A DNA stretch of 64,000 nucleotides, taken from positions 50,096,001 to 50,160,000 of the forward strand of contig CM114271.1 in assembly GCA_050084515.1 (NCBI GenBank), written 5' to 3'. This DNA is from Blasia pusilla. Taxonomy: Eukaryota > Marchantiophyta > Marchantiopsida > Blasiales. The position numbers were made by a program, and so were the translations under genes. Shown piece after piece: positions 1 to 11,300 of this stretch (position 1 is its first letter; each line of letters begins with the position of its first letter). The notes under the pieces were generated by a model. It was not told where the DNA came from, ran no database searches, and worked only from the letters and a program-made list of their open reading frames with translations.

Positions 1-1410
1 GCTGGCCAAGGATTTGTGCCTGCAAACGAATGACTTGATCAATTACCGGGCATTTCACAACGACATTCATGGCTGACAAGAGGATTTTCCATAACGCTGG
101 AGAGTTCACCCTTCAGCATACTGACACCCGAGATAAGAAATCGAGAATCGATTTACGAGCTGCAGACGATAGCTGAAGCATTCTATTCCGATCGGAAAGA
201 TCGAAAAGCCACTTCATGACTTATGTCTTCTTGCCAATCCATGAAAAAGCGTTGTCCTCCTGGCTCGACCATGTTCTTCAATATTGACTGGCTGTAATAA
301 TGCGGTCCGTTTTGAATTCGAATTGCCTATAAAAGAGAGGGTTCCTCGTAGAAAAATTGAAGGCCTAGTTCATATGATTGAGCAACAGCTGTTATTCGCT
401 GCCACCAGATTCCATTTCAAGTGATTAATGGACGACCTCGCTGGTCTGCAAGGTCTGCAAGGTCTGCAAGATAGCAACTGATGCGCCAGCAGATTGCAAG
501 AGCGTGAACGCATTGTAAGAAGCAGCAGGGTGATTCTCAGATCTCGACCAGACGTACACGAGCTTTTAAGGAGGCTCCAGGAAATCATTGAGTTATTGTA
601 ATTTTTTGGAGCCTCATCGATGAGTGGAGGTCCTACTCGAAAGGATCCTGGAACTGGCTGGAAGTCCCACATGCTTGCCTCCATAAAGTTGGAGTGACCA
701 AATAAGAAATAACCGTGATTTTCTAAACTCTTCTATTCTGTGGTGTAAGTTACGTTGGCTTGCTAGAACTTCAACTCTAGTTCCAGCTTTCCCTTCTCTC
801 CACTGGTGCCAACTGGGCATTGAACTTGGTGGTGCACAAACAGTAATGCAGTGGAGGTATAAGATTATGTATACAAGCTGCTCTTGATCACGTGAAGCAG
901 TCGTTCGAGATGCATACGTATAATTCGCATAATGTAGTTGGGATGCGGGCAGTAACACTTTAGACGAATTAGAAAATTAGACAAACATGCTTGACGCATA
1001 TGAATCTCAAAGCGGGAAATAACCATCGACAAAGCGAGAAGGTTTCGATGAGTCGAATGAAGGTAGTTCGCCCGTAGGGATAACCATCGACAATGGAAAT
1101 TTTCATAAATTGGCCCAGGAAATTGTATGCGAACGCTTCATTGTCATTGCACCGATGTCCTCTTAGAAGAGTTCTTTCTACGTACATGTATGTTGCAAAT
1201 TCTTCGATCATAATTATTTGAATAGTCGTAATTGGCAGGAAGGCCGCGACGTCTTCTGCGTAATCAATCGATTGATCGGTTTGTCCGTGCGTCAGGAGTG
1301 ACATTATTCCAAATTCTGGCCGAGGGTATCGGGTGCGAGTAGTTACCCTTTTCGATTTCAAGGTTTTTCCTCATCACATTGGAACCTATTTCATGCAAAC
1401 CGTAGAAAGC
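1..1410. other. intergenic DNA without a recognisable gene
   Basis: I find no protein family, RNA gene or complete mobile element here. Several open frames of 100-130 codons exist on the minus strand, but they overlap one another, share no motif with a known family and look like chance. A 9-bp unit (GGTCTGCAA) is repeated about three to four times near 448-475. The right part of this stretch abuts the 3' end of the decayed aspartic protease copy. Confidence 0.5.
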
Positions 1411-2595
1411 GTCCGACATTTGGACTTCCCAGCCGAGACAGAAGTTTTTCCACATCGTACACAATGTACCAGGAGCGTCCGCGGCTGACAGTTTCCCGAA
1501 ACAGTATCGGGTCCCTAGGGCGCAAATAGCCAAGCACAGAATTTGTCTTAGGGGTTCTCGGGGATTGAGAAAGATGAAGCAGTCATTTCTGGAAAGAAGG
1601 AGGTCCATTGAAATGAATGGTGTTATTAGAAACGCTGGTGTTTTGGGCACTGGATGCGATGAAGCAGCAATCTAAATTCTGTCCAGATAGCATAGGAAGT
1701 GGAAGACCTACCTCAACAGCCTGCGTGAGAGTGTCGTACGCATGCAGGCTGAACCAGAGATTTAAAGGTGATGCCCAAATCGAAGATAGTGCCTCGGCCA
1801 CCGATTGCGGCGCCGACCGCGAGGACGTTTCAATGGGACACAATATTTCCAGACGAGATCTGAACGGCGAGCATCTGATCGACCACCGACGCGACTACAT
1901 GCATGTGATACTCATGTACTCAGAGATCGCATTCAATGCTTTGTAGATCAGTGGCGTGAAGCTGTTCCCCGAATCGTCAGTCAGGGACTAGTTTCCCAAA
2001 ACGATGGTCGATTGAGCTGGAAGCCGTCGGAGAATGGACCTCGTGAATGTTGATCAGAGAGTATGCGAATGCGTAGCAGAAATGGAAGGTGATCGCGAGC
2101 TGTGAGCGCATCGAGTAATTGCCTATGCTCAAGCTCACAAAACCGTCCAAGATCCAGAAATCATGCACTTATCACTCGCGCATCCGACTAATAGGGGATT
2201 GACCCATTCATACGTCGCGATCGTTCCCCGAGTAAGAGATCCATCTCCGCAGTATGATCCTATGATGCACTTGAAAACAGCGCACCTCCTGAGGTTGCAG
2301 AGCTCGCTGGATCAAGCAACAGTAGCTGGACGAGTAGATGGAGTTCAAGAGGGGGTCATCCCGACTCCTGCATGGGCTGCAAAGGTGCAGGGCACCTCCA
2401 GCAGTATCGATGGCGGAGGTGAAGATCTGCTGCGGAGTGGCCATCGGACGCAAACACTCGAGTTCCAATCGCTAGCGTGATCTCTTGCTGCGCGCCATCC
2501 GATCCAATGCCTCCAAAAGCAGCCGTCTGAAACTCGGGATCATCCAAAACTCTGAGCTCGACAGCCGGTGCGACGCCGAGGGACTCAGCGTGCAT
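1411..2595 (-). pseudogene. decayed nepenthesin-like aspartic protease copy
   Basis: Read on the minus strand, pieces in three frames line up in order with the intact protease-like gene at 15487-16872. A GTRVF segment near 2470 matches GTRLF. MATPQQIFT (about 2440) matches MGTPPQNFT. LPLPMLSGQNLDCCF (about 1690) matches LPFPVLSTSNFDCCF. DLLLSRNDCFIF and LGWEVQMSD (1411-1610) match the C-terminus. Frameshifts, a deletion of roughly 28 bp next to the first catalytic site and scattered stops show it cannot be translated whole. Like the intact copy it has no introns. The two catalytic-site codons still read Asp: AIDTAG at 2406-2408, and a DLG remnant of DSG at 1779-1781 in the shifted frame. The intact copy has lost both. 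It is therefore probably a paralogue from before that loss rather than a copy of the present gene. Confidence 0.8.
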
Positions 2596-3415
2596 GGGCA
2601 GGCTCTCATTTCAACGCGGACCACCTCATGCTATTCATTCGATCGATTCAAGAAAGCTCGATGCGATCGAGTAAAGAGCTTGTCAAGAATTTACATACTT
2701 GTAACTGAGATTAATTTGAATCCAAACTACAATCTAGCAAGCTGGCAGATTAGATTTTTCTGGACTGGGTGTATCTCGCAAGTATATATCTGAATGTGCG
2801 AAATATGGACGGACTAATTTTGGAATTTCTTGGGGATAAGGGCTGTGCTCAGGGCATGCTCGGACTTCAAGAGACTGATTGGTGCAATTTAAAGAAGCTG
2901 GGAATCTCAAACGCAAATTCAACCAACCAAGTGACCAACGGATGTAGATCAATCATTAACTAATATTCGATTTCTGTGGGGTTCGAAAGACAACTAAAAT
3001 ACGTAGGCAAACTGATAGTCACATTCAAGCTATTAGTCCAAATTAAACTAGATCTGAGAGGCTTTCGGGATAGAGGAGTGCGATTCTTGTGAGCTGTAAC
3101 TTTGATTGATACCCAGGGCATGAACCACATCGATTCGTGCACGCCGTGAAGGGCGGTGGACCATGTCGCTTCGCTAGCGCTGTCATGAGACTCTTCCGTC
3201 ATATGTTCTAAGACAAAGGCGTAGGTCCACGATCGATGGCCGAGGTCCTATCTCGATGCCACAAAAGAAGAAATGTAATAATATATAGAAAATAGGATGG
3301 GAAACCCATCACGATACAAATGAGCGGGCAAAGAGAGAAAAAAAAACCCGAAGGGGCCAAAACCGGCTCCCACAGCAGCGCTCTTCAGCAGCGCTCACCG
3401 TTAGACGACAACTGG
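2596..3415. other. intergenic DNA, nothing recognised
   Basis: This spacer lies between the protease pseudogene and the first Copia LTR. Short open frames on both strands have no family signature. The base composition becomes A-rich around 3270-3350. I see no RNA gene or structured repeat. Confidence 0.5.
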
Positions 3416-3744
3416 TGTTGAGAGTATTAATATCTGTGTCCATTGTGAGGGACACGTGTAGTTTGCCACATGTGTACTCACTGTTTTGAGGAAGTGGAAT
3501 AAGGAAGCGTGCTCATTCCCCTTTTGAGTATGACAACTAGGATATAAAAGGGGTTCCTCATTCTAATAGAGGTAGTAGTGAGATTATGAGTCTTCTCTAA
3601 AGAGGTGCTAGTTTGTGGGTTAGGAAATTATTAGGAGGAACTACTTCATGACACATAGAGGAGAGGAGCTTGTGAAGACAAGTAGAAGGAGCTTCAAGAC
3701 TTTGAGTTTGCAACTCTCAATCTTGCACAGTGTCTTTTCTATTA
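3416..3744 (+). repeat. 5' LTR of Copia element 1
   Basis: It begins TGTTGAGAGTATTAATAT and runs to CTATTA, immediately followed by a degraded primer-binding site. It aligns along its whole length with the 328-bp 5' LTR of element 2 at 7877-8204. Confidence 0.85.
3543..3550 (+). promoter_or_regulatory. TATA box in the LTR of element 1
   Basis: TATAAAAG lies in the middle of the LTR and is conserved in the element 2 LTRs (8002-8009 and near 12614). It fits the U3 promoter position of a plant LTR element. Confidence 0.6.
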
Positions 3745-3756
3745 TGATATCATATC
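3745..3756 (+). other. mutated primer-binding site of element 1
   Basis: The 12 bases after the LTR read TGATATCATATC. The intact version in element 2 is TGGTATCAGAGC, complementary to the 3' end of initiator methionine tRNA as usual for plant Copia elements. Three of the twelve bases have changed. Confidence 0.7.
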
Positions 3757-3906
3757 AAGGTTTTTGCTTAAATCCAATTACTCCGTCTTGGGTTGTTTAT
3801 ATTTTTTCCATGCATCTATAGAGAGGAAAGGTTCTAGAATTCATTACTGCCCAACAGTCAATACCAGTATTGCAGTAGTAGTTCTTGGTTGATCTACATC
3901 GTGGGC

Positions 3907-4278
3907 ATGGCCTCATTATCTAGAAGCGAGCAGCACATTGATCGGTTGGATGACAAAAACTATGGCACATGGGCTTTTGTCATGGGGTATCTCTTGAGAT
4001 CGCGGAATTTCTTTAAGCACATTGAGAATCCGGATAGTAGGGAAGACTTGACTGATAAAGCTCGTAAGAAGTGGGACTTTGAGGAGATGGAGGCACATTC
4101 GCATATCGTGCTTAACATCAAGGCATCACAGCATATACACATCAAGAAGTGCAAGTCGGCATTTGAGATGTGGTCCAAGCTAGAGGATAAACACCGCAAG
4201 AAAGGTGTTGCTTTCCATCTGAATTCCTCAACAAGGAGCTTGGCTCACACTTCAAGGCTGAAGGTGTGCGCCACATGA
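3907..4278 (+). pseudogene. Copia gag N-terminus fused to integrase remnant
   Basis: The start MASLSRSEQHIDRLDDKNYG matches the gag start of element 2. It is a typical Copia gag opening with the Asn-Tyr-x-x-Trp motif. At about residue 105 (KKGVA) the frame jumps into sequence that lies far downstream in element 2 (the EFLNKELDSHF region of integrase), but out of frame, and it ends after 19 more codons. The junction marks the large internal deletion. The product, if made, would be a truncated gag with a junk tail. Confidence 0.85.
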
Positions 4279-6662
4279 CTACCCCTTCATATACGCATGA
4301 GATTGTTGGCATGGCGGAGCGGATGATGCGCACCATATTTGAAGGAGTTCGCCCACTCCTTGAAAATGCAAAGCTTGATCGTAGATATTGGGCTTATGCG
4401 GCAAAGCATGTAGTGTGGACGCGGAACCGGCTACCACATCCACAATTGGAAGGTAAGGCTCCCTATATGGTGTGAAACCTAATCTAGCTTTTTCCCGCCC
4501 ATTCGGATGCTATGTATGGTACCATATTCCGAAGGAGAAACGAAAAAAGCTCGATGCAAAGGCAAAGAAGGGTATCTTTGTTGGCTACTTCGAGACCTCC
4601 AAAGCGTATGAAGTTTTTCTCCCTGATAGCCTTAATGTGGTACTTAGTAGGGATGTAATCTTCATGGAGGAAAAGAAATGGAACAATGTCGCAGTTCCAA
4701 TTGTCATGTCTTCCAGCAGCAAGCCAGCAGAGAGAGGAGAGGGAAGTGAAGGCATAGTCATCCCAGCTAGAAATATTGAAGAGCAAGAGCATGGAGCACA
4801 TGCAAGCAAAGGTCCTGAGGGGGATCTCTACAGAGCACCTCAACCGGAAGATAACTTTGGTGATGCGCATCCCATTTTGGATTAGCAGGACGAGCTTGAT
4901 CTAGAAGTACCTTTGCCACGTCCATCTCAACGCCAAAGAGGTGGAATTGATCCTAACAACATTTGTTAGGGGCCCACGCCAGCGTCGTACTCCATGGAAG
5001 GAAGGGGATGACTTCATCCATTATGATGAAGACTTTCCATTGGAGACAGCTTTTATAAACAAGAGCTCTATTCATCTTGATTTTGAGCCCAAGAGAGTGC
5101 AAGAGGCACTACAGTCACCTTTGGGCATTCATTGGCGAAAGGCAATAGAGGAGGAGCTTGAGTCACATAGAGCTCATGGGACTTGGGAGTATGCACACTT
5201 GTCAAGTAACAGGAAAGCAATTGGTTCCAAGTGGGTTTTCAAGATGAAACTTGATGGAGATGGGACAATTGAGAAATTTAAGGCTAGACTTGTTGCCAAA
5301 TGGTTCTCGCAGATCAAAGGTATTGACTACACCGAAACTTTTGCACCCGTTGCACGGCTTTCCACAATTTGTATATTTGTGGCTATAGCAGTGGTACTTG
5401 ATTGGCATCTAGAGCAACTAGATGTCATCACATCTTACTTGAATGGTAAGCTTGAGGAGGAGAATATCTATATGACTATTCCAAAAGGGTTGATTGAGGA
5501 GCAAAAGGGGAAGGTTCTCCGTCTTTTGCAAACTCTATATGGCTTGAAGCAAGCTGGCCGTGGATGGAATGAGAACTTGGATAGCTCTCTACACCATCTC
5601 GGATGAAAGTGCTCAAACTCATATCCTTGTTTATACACAATGCAAATGGAAAGCTTCCTTTTGTTGCTTGCAGTCTATCTTGACGACTTGATAATCGGCG
5701 GCAAGAACTTCAAGCTAATTGTGAAGAGCAAAGAGGAGTTGCAAAACAAGTACAAGATGAAGGATCTTGGAAAACTTTCGTACTTTCTAGGTATCACCTT
5801 CATCCGTGATGAGAAAGCGGGCACAATTTATTTGAGTCAGGAAAAGTATATCCGAGAGAAATTGAGGGAATTCAGGTTTGAAAAAGTAAAGCCTGCATCT
5901 ACATCAATGGAGGCAGAGCATTCTACCGAGCATCTAAACCACTCATTGTTGGATAGTAAAGTTAAAGAGCTTTATCAAAGCACAATGGGCTCTTTACTCT
6001 TCCTCGCAAACGGTACCAAGTACGATATCTCATTTGCTTGCCAACATTTTGCGCAGTACATGGCATGTCCGCAACTATCACATTGGCAAGGAGTGAAACG
6101 GATTTTTCAATACCTACAAGGAACAAATGATCTTGTCCTACAGTATGGAGGAAAAAATACAAGCTTGAAACTTGTAAGGTATAGTGATGCAGATTGGGAT
6201 GGATGTAGGGATACTCGTTGCTCTGTAGGAGGATACGCATTCCTTTTGGCAGGAGCGGCGGTGCCTTGGTCAAGTAAGAAGCAGAAAATTGTTTCCCTTT
6301 CTTCTACTAAGGCGGAATATGTTGCTTCAAGCGATGCCGCCAAGGAAGCTCTTTGGCAACGCAAAGCCTTAGGTGACCATGGCGTCCTACAACCAAAAGC
6401 TATCCTCATCTATGAGGATAATCAATCATGCATTATAATAGCAAAGAATCTTGTACATCACGATCGCCCGAAGCACTTTGACGTCAAGTACCATTTCCTG
6501 AGACAACGAGTGGAAGCTAAGGAGATTAGAATGGAATATTGTCCTACGGAGGAGATGGCAGCTGATATTTTTACCAAGCCTCTTGGGAAGGCAAAGTTTG
6601 TTACTTGCAGGAACATGCTTGGCATAGTGGAGGGACGTGCCCATTGTGAGGGACATCTGTAG
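4266..6662 (+). pseudogene. Copia integrase tail, reverse transcriptase and RNase H, broken
   Basis: Consecutive blocks encode the integrase C-terminal part (FGCYVWYHIPKEKR near 4500), the reverse transcriptase (KWVFKMKLDGDGTIEKFKAR near 5230, catalytic-site strand YLDD near 5672), and RNase H with the terminal ADIFTKPLGKAKF motif (about 6560). Damage relative to element 2: a 10-bp deletion at about 4470 that shifts frame, a TAG at 4883, a 1-bp insertion at about 4965, and a TGA at 5604. The last codons run into LTR sequence because the element's 3' junction is deleted. The polymerase site has Leu where element 2 has the usual Val (YVDD). Confidence 0.88.
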
Positions 6663-6943
6663 TTTGCCACATGGGTACTTACTACTATTTTAAGAAAGAG
6701 GAAGTGGAATAAGGAAGTGTGCTCATTCCCCCTTTTGAGTAGGACAACTAGGATATAAAAAGGGTTCCCTTATTCTAATAGAGGTAGTAGTGAGATTCTG
6801 AGTCTTCTCTAAAGAGGTGCTAGTTTGTGGCTTAGAAGTCATTAGGACGAACTACTACATGACACATAGAGGAGAGGATCTTGTGAAGACAATAGAAGGA
6901 GCTTCAAGTCTTTTGAGTTTGCAACTCTCAATCTTGCATATTA
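6637..6943 (+). repeat. truncated 3' LTR of Copia element 1
   Basis: LTR sequence starts abruptly at CCCATTGTGAGG, directly joined to the RNase H reading frame. The polypurine tract and the first roughly 30 bases of the LTR are missing. The last bases are also shortened: the TAGTGTCTTTTCTATTA ending is reduced to TATTA. Confidence 0.8.
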
Positions 6944-7876
6944 GTACTGTACCATCTATACCTACAATGGGCTCTCAGTAGCCTACATAAATCGTTACCT
7001 TGGGATCCACCGCCACAAGTCAGTTCGTTGTTAGGGTATGAGGGGAGATCCAGTCGGATTCGATGGTTGGGTCTTGTTCAGTCTAGTGGGCTGGTAGCCA
7101 TAAAGTAAGTAACTAAAATCAAAAGGTCTTCTTTTGACGATGAGAGCTCTGTTTAAGAATGAATGGTGGAAAAGGTGTGAAAAACTTTAATATCACCTTT
7201 TGGAAAACCTATTTCTCTTGAAACAAGGTGAGATCTCAAGGTGAATGCCCCTAGGTATTGTCTTATGCGTTTGCAAAACAATGCCCACGGGATCTCATAA
7301 ACACTTCCTTGTCGATGATTCTTTTTATTCACAATGTCTTTCATGCTACTAGGAAATAATTCATCCATCCTTACGAGTCACCCCTTACGAATCACCTCCA
7401 TCCCAAGTTATCATTCATTAACTAGACCTGAAATGACTCCTATGTTTCTATTAAGTGTCGCTTTCGAACAGAAGGTTTAGCTATGAGCGACGTGCTCTTT
7501 TATATTTCCTTCGGGATCAATGTGGTGCATGCATATTCTCTCTGTGCTTGGGAAGTGCTATTCTAAGAGAGGGATGCGTGATAGGACCAGGACTTTACAC
7601 ATCGGGTGCCAAATTAAAATGAAACCCGACAGTGGCTCGAGATCGATTGAGCTACGCGGAGATCTAGACCTATCTCAGAGTGATAATCAATATTTCGAGT
7701 CTGTGGTAAAGATATGAGATTCACATGTACAAATCGGTAGACAGTCGTGTGCATATATGCACCAAGAAAGCTAAGTTAGGACTCAGCAAACGTTCGATTG
7801 TGCGAGGCTTTGGAGCAAGACTGAAAGAGCACGATTCTAGTGGGCATTACATCTATACTACTTACGGTAGACATTG
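6944..7876. other. spacer between the two Copia elements, no gene
   Basis: About 930 bp separate the elements. It shows no similarity to the internal Copia sequence and no recognisable coding region. It ends exactly where the 5' LTR of element 2 begins. It may be the original host DNA or debris from another repeat. Confidence 0.5.
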
Positions 7877-8204
7877 TGTTGAGAGTATTAGTGTCGCTGC
7901 CCATTGTGAGGGACACGTGTAGTTTGTCACATGTGTACTTACTATTGTAAGAAAGAGGAAGTGGCATAAGGAAGCATGCTCATTCCCCCCTTTGAGTAGG
8001 ATATAAAAGGGGTTCCCTTATTCTAATGTAGAAGCTAGTGAGATTCTAAGTCTTCTCTAAAGAGGTGCTAGTTTGTGGCTTAGCAAGTCATTAGGAGGAG
8101 CTACTACATGACACATGGAGGAGAGGAGCTTATGACGACGGTAGAAGGAGCTTCAAGACTTTTGAGTTTGCAACTCTTAATCTTGCATAGTGTCTTTTCT
8201 ATTA
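7877..8204 (+). repeat. 5' LTR of Copia element 2
   Basis: It starts TGTTGAGAGTATTAGTGTCG and ends CTATTA directly before TGGTATCAGAGC. It contains the TATA box at 8002-8009. Confidence 0.9.
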
Positions 8205-8216
8205 TGGTATCAGAGC
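8205..8216 (+). other. primer-binding site (tRNA-Met)
   Basis: TGGTATCAGAGC is the standard plant Copia primer-binding site, complementary to the initiator tRNA-Met 3' end. It sits with no spacer after the LTR. Confidence 0.88.
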
Positions 8217-8368
8217 GAGGATTTTTTGCTTAAATCCAATTACTCCGCCTTGTGTTTTATAGATTTTTCCATGCATCTATAGAGAGGAGAAGTTCTAGAA
8301 TTCATCATTGCCCAATAATCAATACGCAGTATTGCAGTACTAGTTCTTGGTTGATCTACATTGTGGGC

Positions 8369-11300
8369 ATGGCCTCATCGTCTAGAAACGAGCAACATAT
8401 CGATCGGTTGGGTGACAAAAACTACGGCACATGCATGTGCATGGGTTTTTGTCATGGAGTATCTGTTGAGATCGCGGAATCTCTTTAAGCACATTGAGAA
8501 TCCGGATGGTGGGGAAGATTTGACCGATGAAGCTCGTAAGAAGTGGGACTTTGAGGAAATGGAGGCACGTTCGCATATTGTGCTTAACATCAAGGCATCA
8601 CAGCATATACACATCAAGAAGTGCAAGTCGGCACTTGAGATGTGGTCTAAGCTAGAGGATAAACACCGCAAGAAAGGTGTTGCTTCCCAGATCTACTTGA
8701 GGCGTAAATTAGAAGGGCTTCGCTATGTAGATGGATCTTCCATGAATGATTTCTTGCGAGAAATTTTTGAGTTACGTGATGAGCTTGTTGAGTCTGGAGG
8801 AGAGGTGAGTGATACGGAAATGCCTTTCATCGTCCTCTCAGCATTACCAGATTCATGGGAATCTTTGATCCAAGCTCTTGGATCATGAAACAAGGAGGAT
8901 ATTACCGAGGACTTTGTAAAGTCCATCCTCTTGCAAGAGGAGGAACGAAGGAAGGAGAAAGGTACATCTTCTTCTGAAGCAGCTCTCGCCATTCAATCTA
9001 AGGGGAAAGTTGTCTCAAAATCTGCAAATAAAGGGAAAGGCAAGATCGACAAATCGAAGAGTACTTGTAGAGCATGCGAAGAGAAGGGTCATTGGAAGGG
9101 TGATAAGGAATGTTCAAAGGCGAAAGATGGGCGTACGATAGCAACTACAAGCACCGTGGTTGTACTCGCCACCCACGAGGTCCTTTCATCAAATTCACTT
9201 ACTCCACATCATTCTGTCCGTATTGATAGTGCTGCAGATGTACATATTCAGCAAGATCGGTCAAAGATCCTTAACTTTGATAAGGATGCCTTTGTGCATC
9301 TACAAGGATACAATGGTATAGGAGGACGATCACGTGGTTCTGGAGAGATGCACATTGTTGTGCATAATGTAAAGGGAGAACGAGTTAAAGTCGTCATAAA
9401 AAATGTCCATTGGGTTCCTGAGGCACGAGAAACCTTATTTTCCGCAGCTACTCTATGCAGGCATGGTTGTCGGTTTAACTTAGATGGGAAGGGCGTAGAG
9501 TGGATTCTTTCAACCGGGGAAATTTTATCCCATGGCAAGTTGGAAGGCAAGGCATATCTCATTCCATGTGAGGTGGAGGAGGAACATCCAGACCTTATTG
9601 CAAGTGTTTCTATGGGCCGAACTTTGCAAGACTGGCAGCATGCACTCACGCATGCATCTGTGGAGAAAATTCGAGAAGCAGAACGATCTGGAGCTGTGGA
9701 GGGACTCTATATTAAGGGAGATGAGCAACTCATTCCAAGATGTGAGTCATGCATTGTTGGGAAGGCTCACCGTTTACCTTTCCCAAACACACACAAGCAT
9801 GCTAAATCAATCTTGGAAGTTGTCATCTGTGATCTTGGCTTTTCAAATACACCGAGTTTCAGTGGAGCTTGATGGCTTGCAGTTTGGATCGATGAGTTTT
9901 CTCGATATGTTGGCTTGGCTTTCTTACAAAGGAAAGACCAAACCCATGCCGCTTACAAGATGTGGGAGGCAAAAGCGCAACGTCGAACAGGTAAGAAGGT
10001 TAAGACCTTCCTCACAGATTGAGGATCTGAATTCCTCAACAAGGAGCTCGACTCACACTTCAAGGCTGAAGGTGCGCGCCACATGACAACCCATTCATAT
10101 ACGCATGAGATTTTTGGCATGGCGGAGCGGATGATGCGCACCATATTTGAAGGAGTTCGCACACTCCTTGAAGATGCAAAGCTTGATCGTAGATATTGGG
10201 CTTATGCGGCAAAGCATGTGGTGTGGACGCGGAACCGGCTACCACATCCACAATTGGAAGGTAAGACTCCCTATATGGTATTTTATGGAGTGAAACCTAA
10301 TCTAGCTTTTGCCCGCCCATTCGGATGCTATGTATGGTACCATATTCCGAAGGAGAAACGAAAAAAGCTCGATGCAAAGGCAAAGAAGGGTATCTTTGTT
10401 GGCTACTCCAAAACCTCGAAAGCGTATGAAGTTTTTCTCCCTGATAGCCTAAATGTGGTACTAAGTAGGGATGTTGTCTTCATGGAGGAAAAGAAATGGG
10501 ACAATGTCTCAGTTCCACTTGTCACGCCTTCTAGGAGCAAGCCAGCAGAGGGAGGAGAGCCAGGTGAAGGCATTGTCATCCCAACGAGAATTCCTGAAAG
10601 TGTTGAAGAGCAAGAGCATGGAGCACATGCAAGCACAGGTCTTGAGGAGGATCTTCATGCAGCACCTCAACCAGAAGATAACCTTGCTGGTGCGCGTCCG
10701 ATTTTGGATCAGGAGGGCGAGCTTGATCCGGTACCTTTGCCACGTCCATCTCAACGCCAAAGAGGTGGAATTGATCCAGACAACATCGTTAGGGGCCCAC
10801 GCCAACGTCGTCCTCCATGGAAGGAAGGGGATGACTTCATCCATTATGATGAAGATTTTCCATTGGAGACAGCTTTTGTAAACAAGAGCTCTAGTCATCT
10901 TGATCATGAGCCCAAGATAGTGCAAGAGGCACTGCAGTCGCCTTTGGGTATTCACTGGTGAAAGGCAATAGAGGAGGAGCTTGAGTCGCATAGAGCTCAT
11001 GAGACTTGGGAGTATGCACACTTGCCAAGTAACAGGAAAGCAATTGGTTTCAAGTGGGTTTTTAAGATGAAACTTGATGGAGATGGGACAATTGAGCGAT
11101 TTAAGGCTAGACTTGTTGCCAAAGGATTCTCACAGATCAAAGGGATTGACTACATCGAAACTTTTGCACCCGTTGCACGGCTTTCCACAATTCGTATATT
11201 TGTGGCTATAGCAGTGGTACTTGATTGGCATCTAGAGCAACTAGATGTCATCACAGCTTACTTGAATGGTAAGCTTGAGGAGGAGAATATCTACATGACT

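Larger units (their letters stand above)
3416..6943 (+). mobile_element. Copia element 1, internally deleted
   Basis: This is a Ty1/Copia LTR retrotransposon in the order LTR, gag fragment, integrase tail, reverse transcriptase, RNase H, truncated LTR. It is a close relative of element 2 downstream. Compared with element 2 it lacks about 1.3 kb between gag and integrase, so the zinc knuckle, protease and integrase catalytic core are absent. It also lacks the polypurine tract and the first bases of the 3' LTR. I found no convincing target-site duplication: the flanks are ACTGG on the left and GTACT on the right. The element cannot move by itself. Confidence 0.9.

Noticed and set aside
969-1361. 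130-codon minus-strand frame next to the protease pseudogene
   Set aside because: It lies beyond the point where similarity to the intact protease ends and shows no motif of its own.
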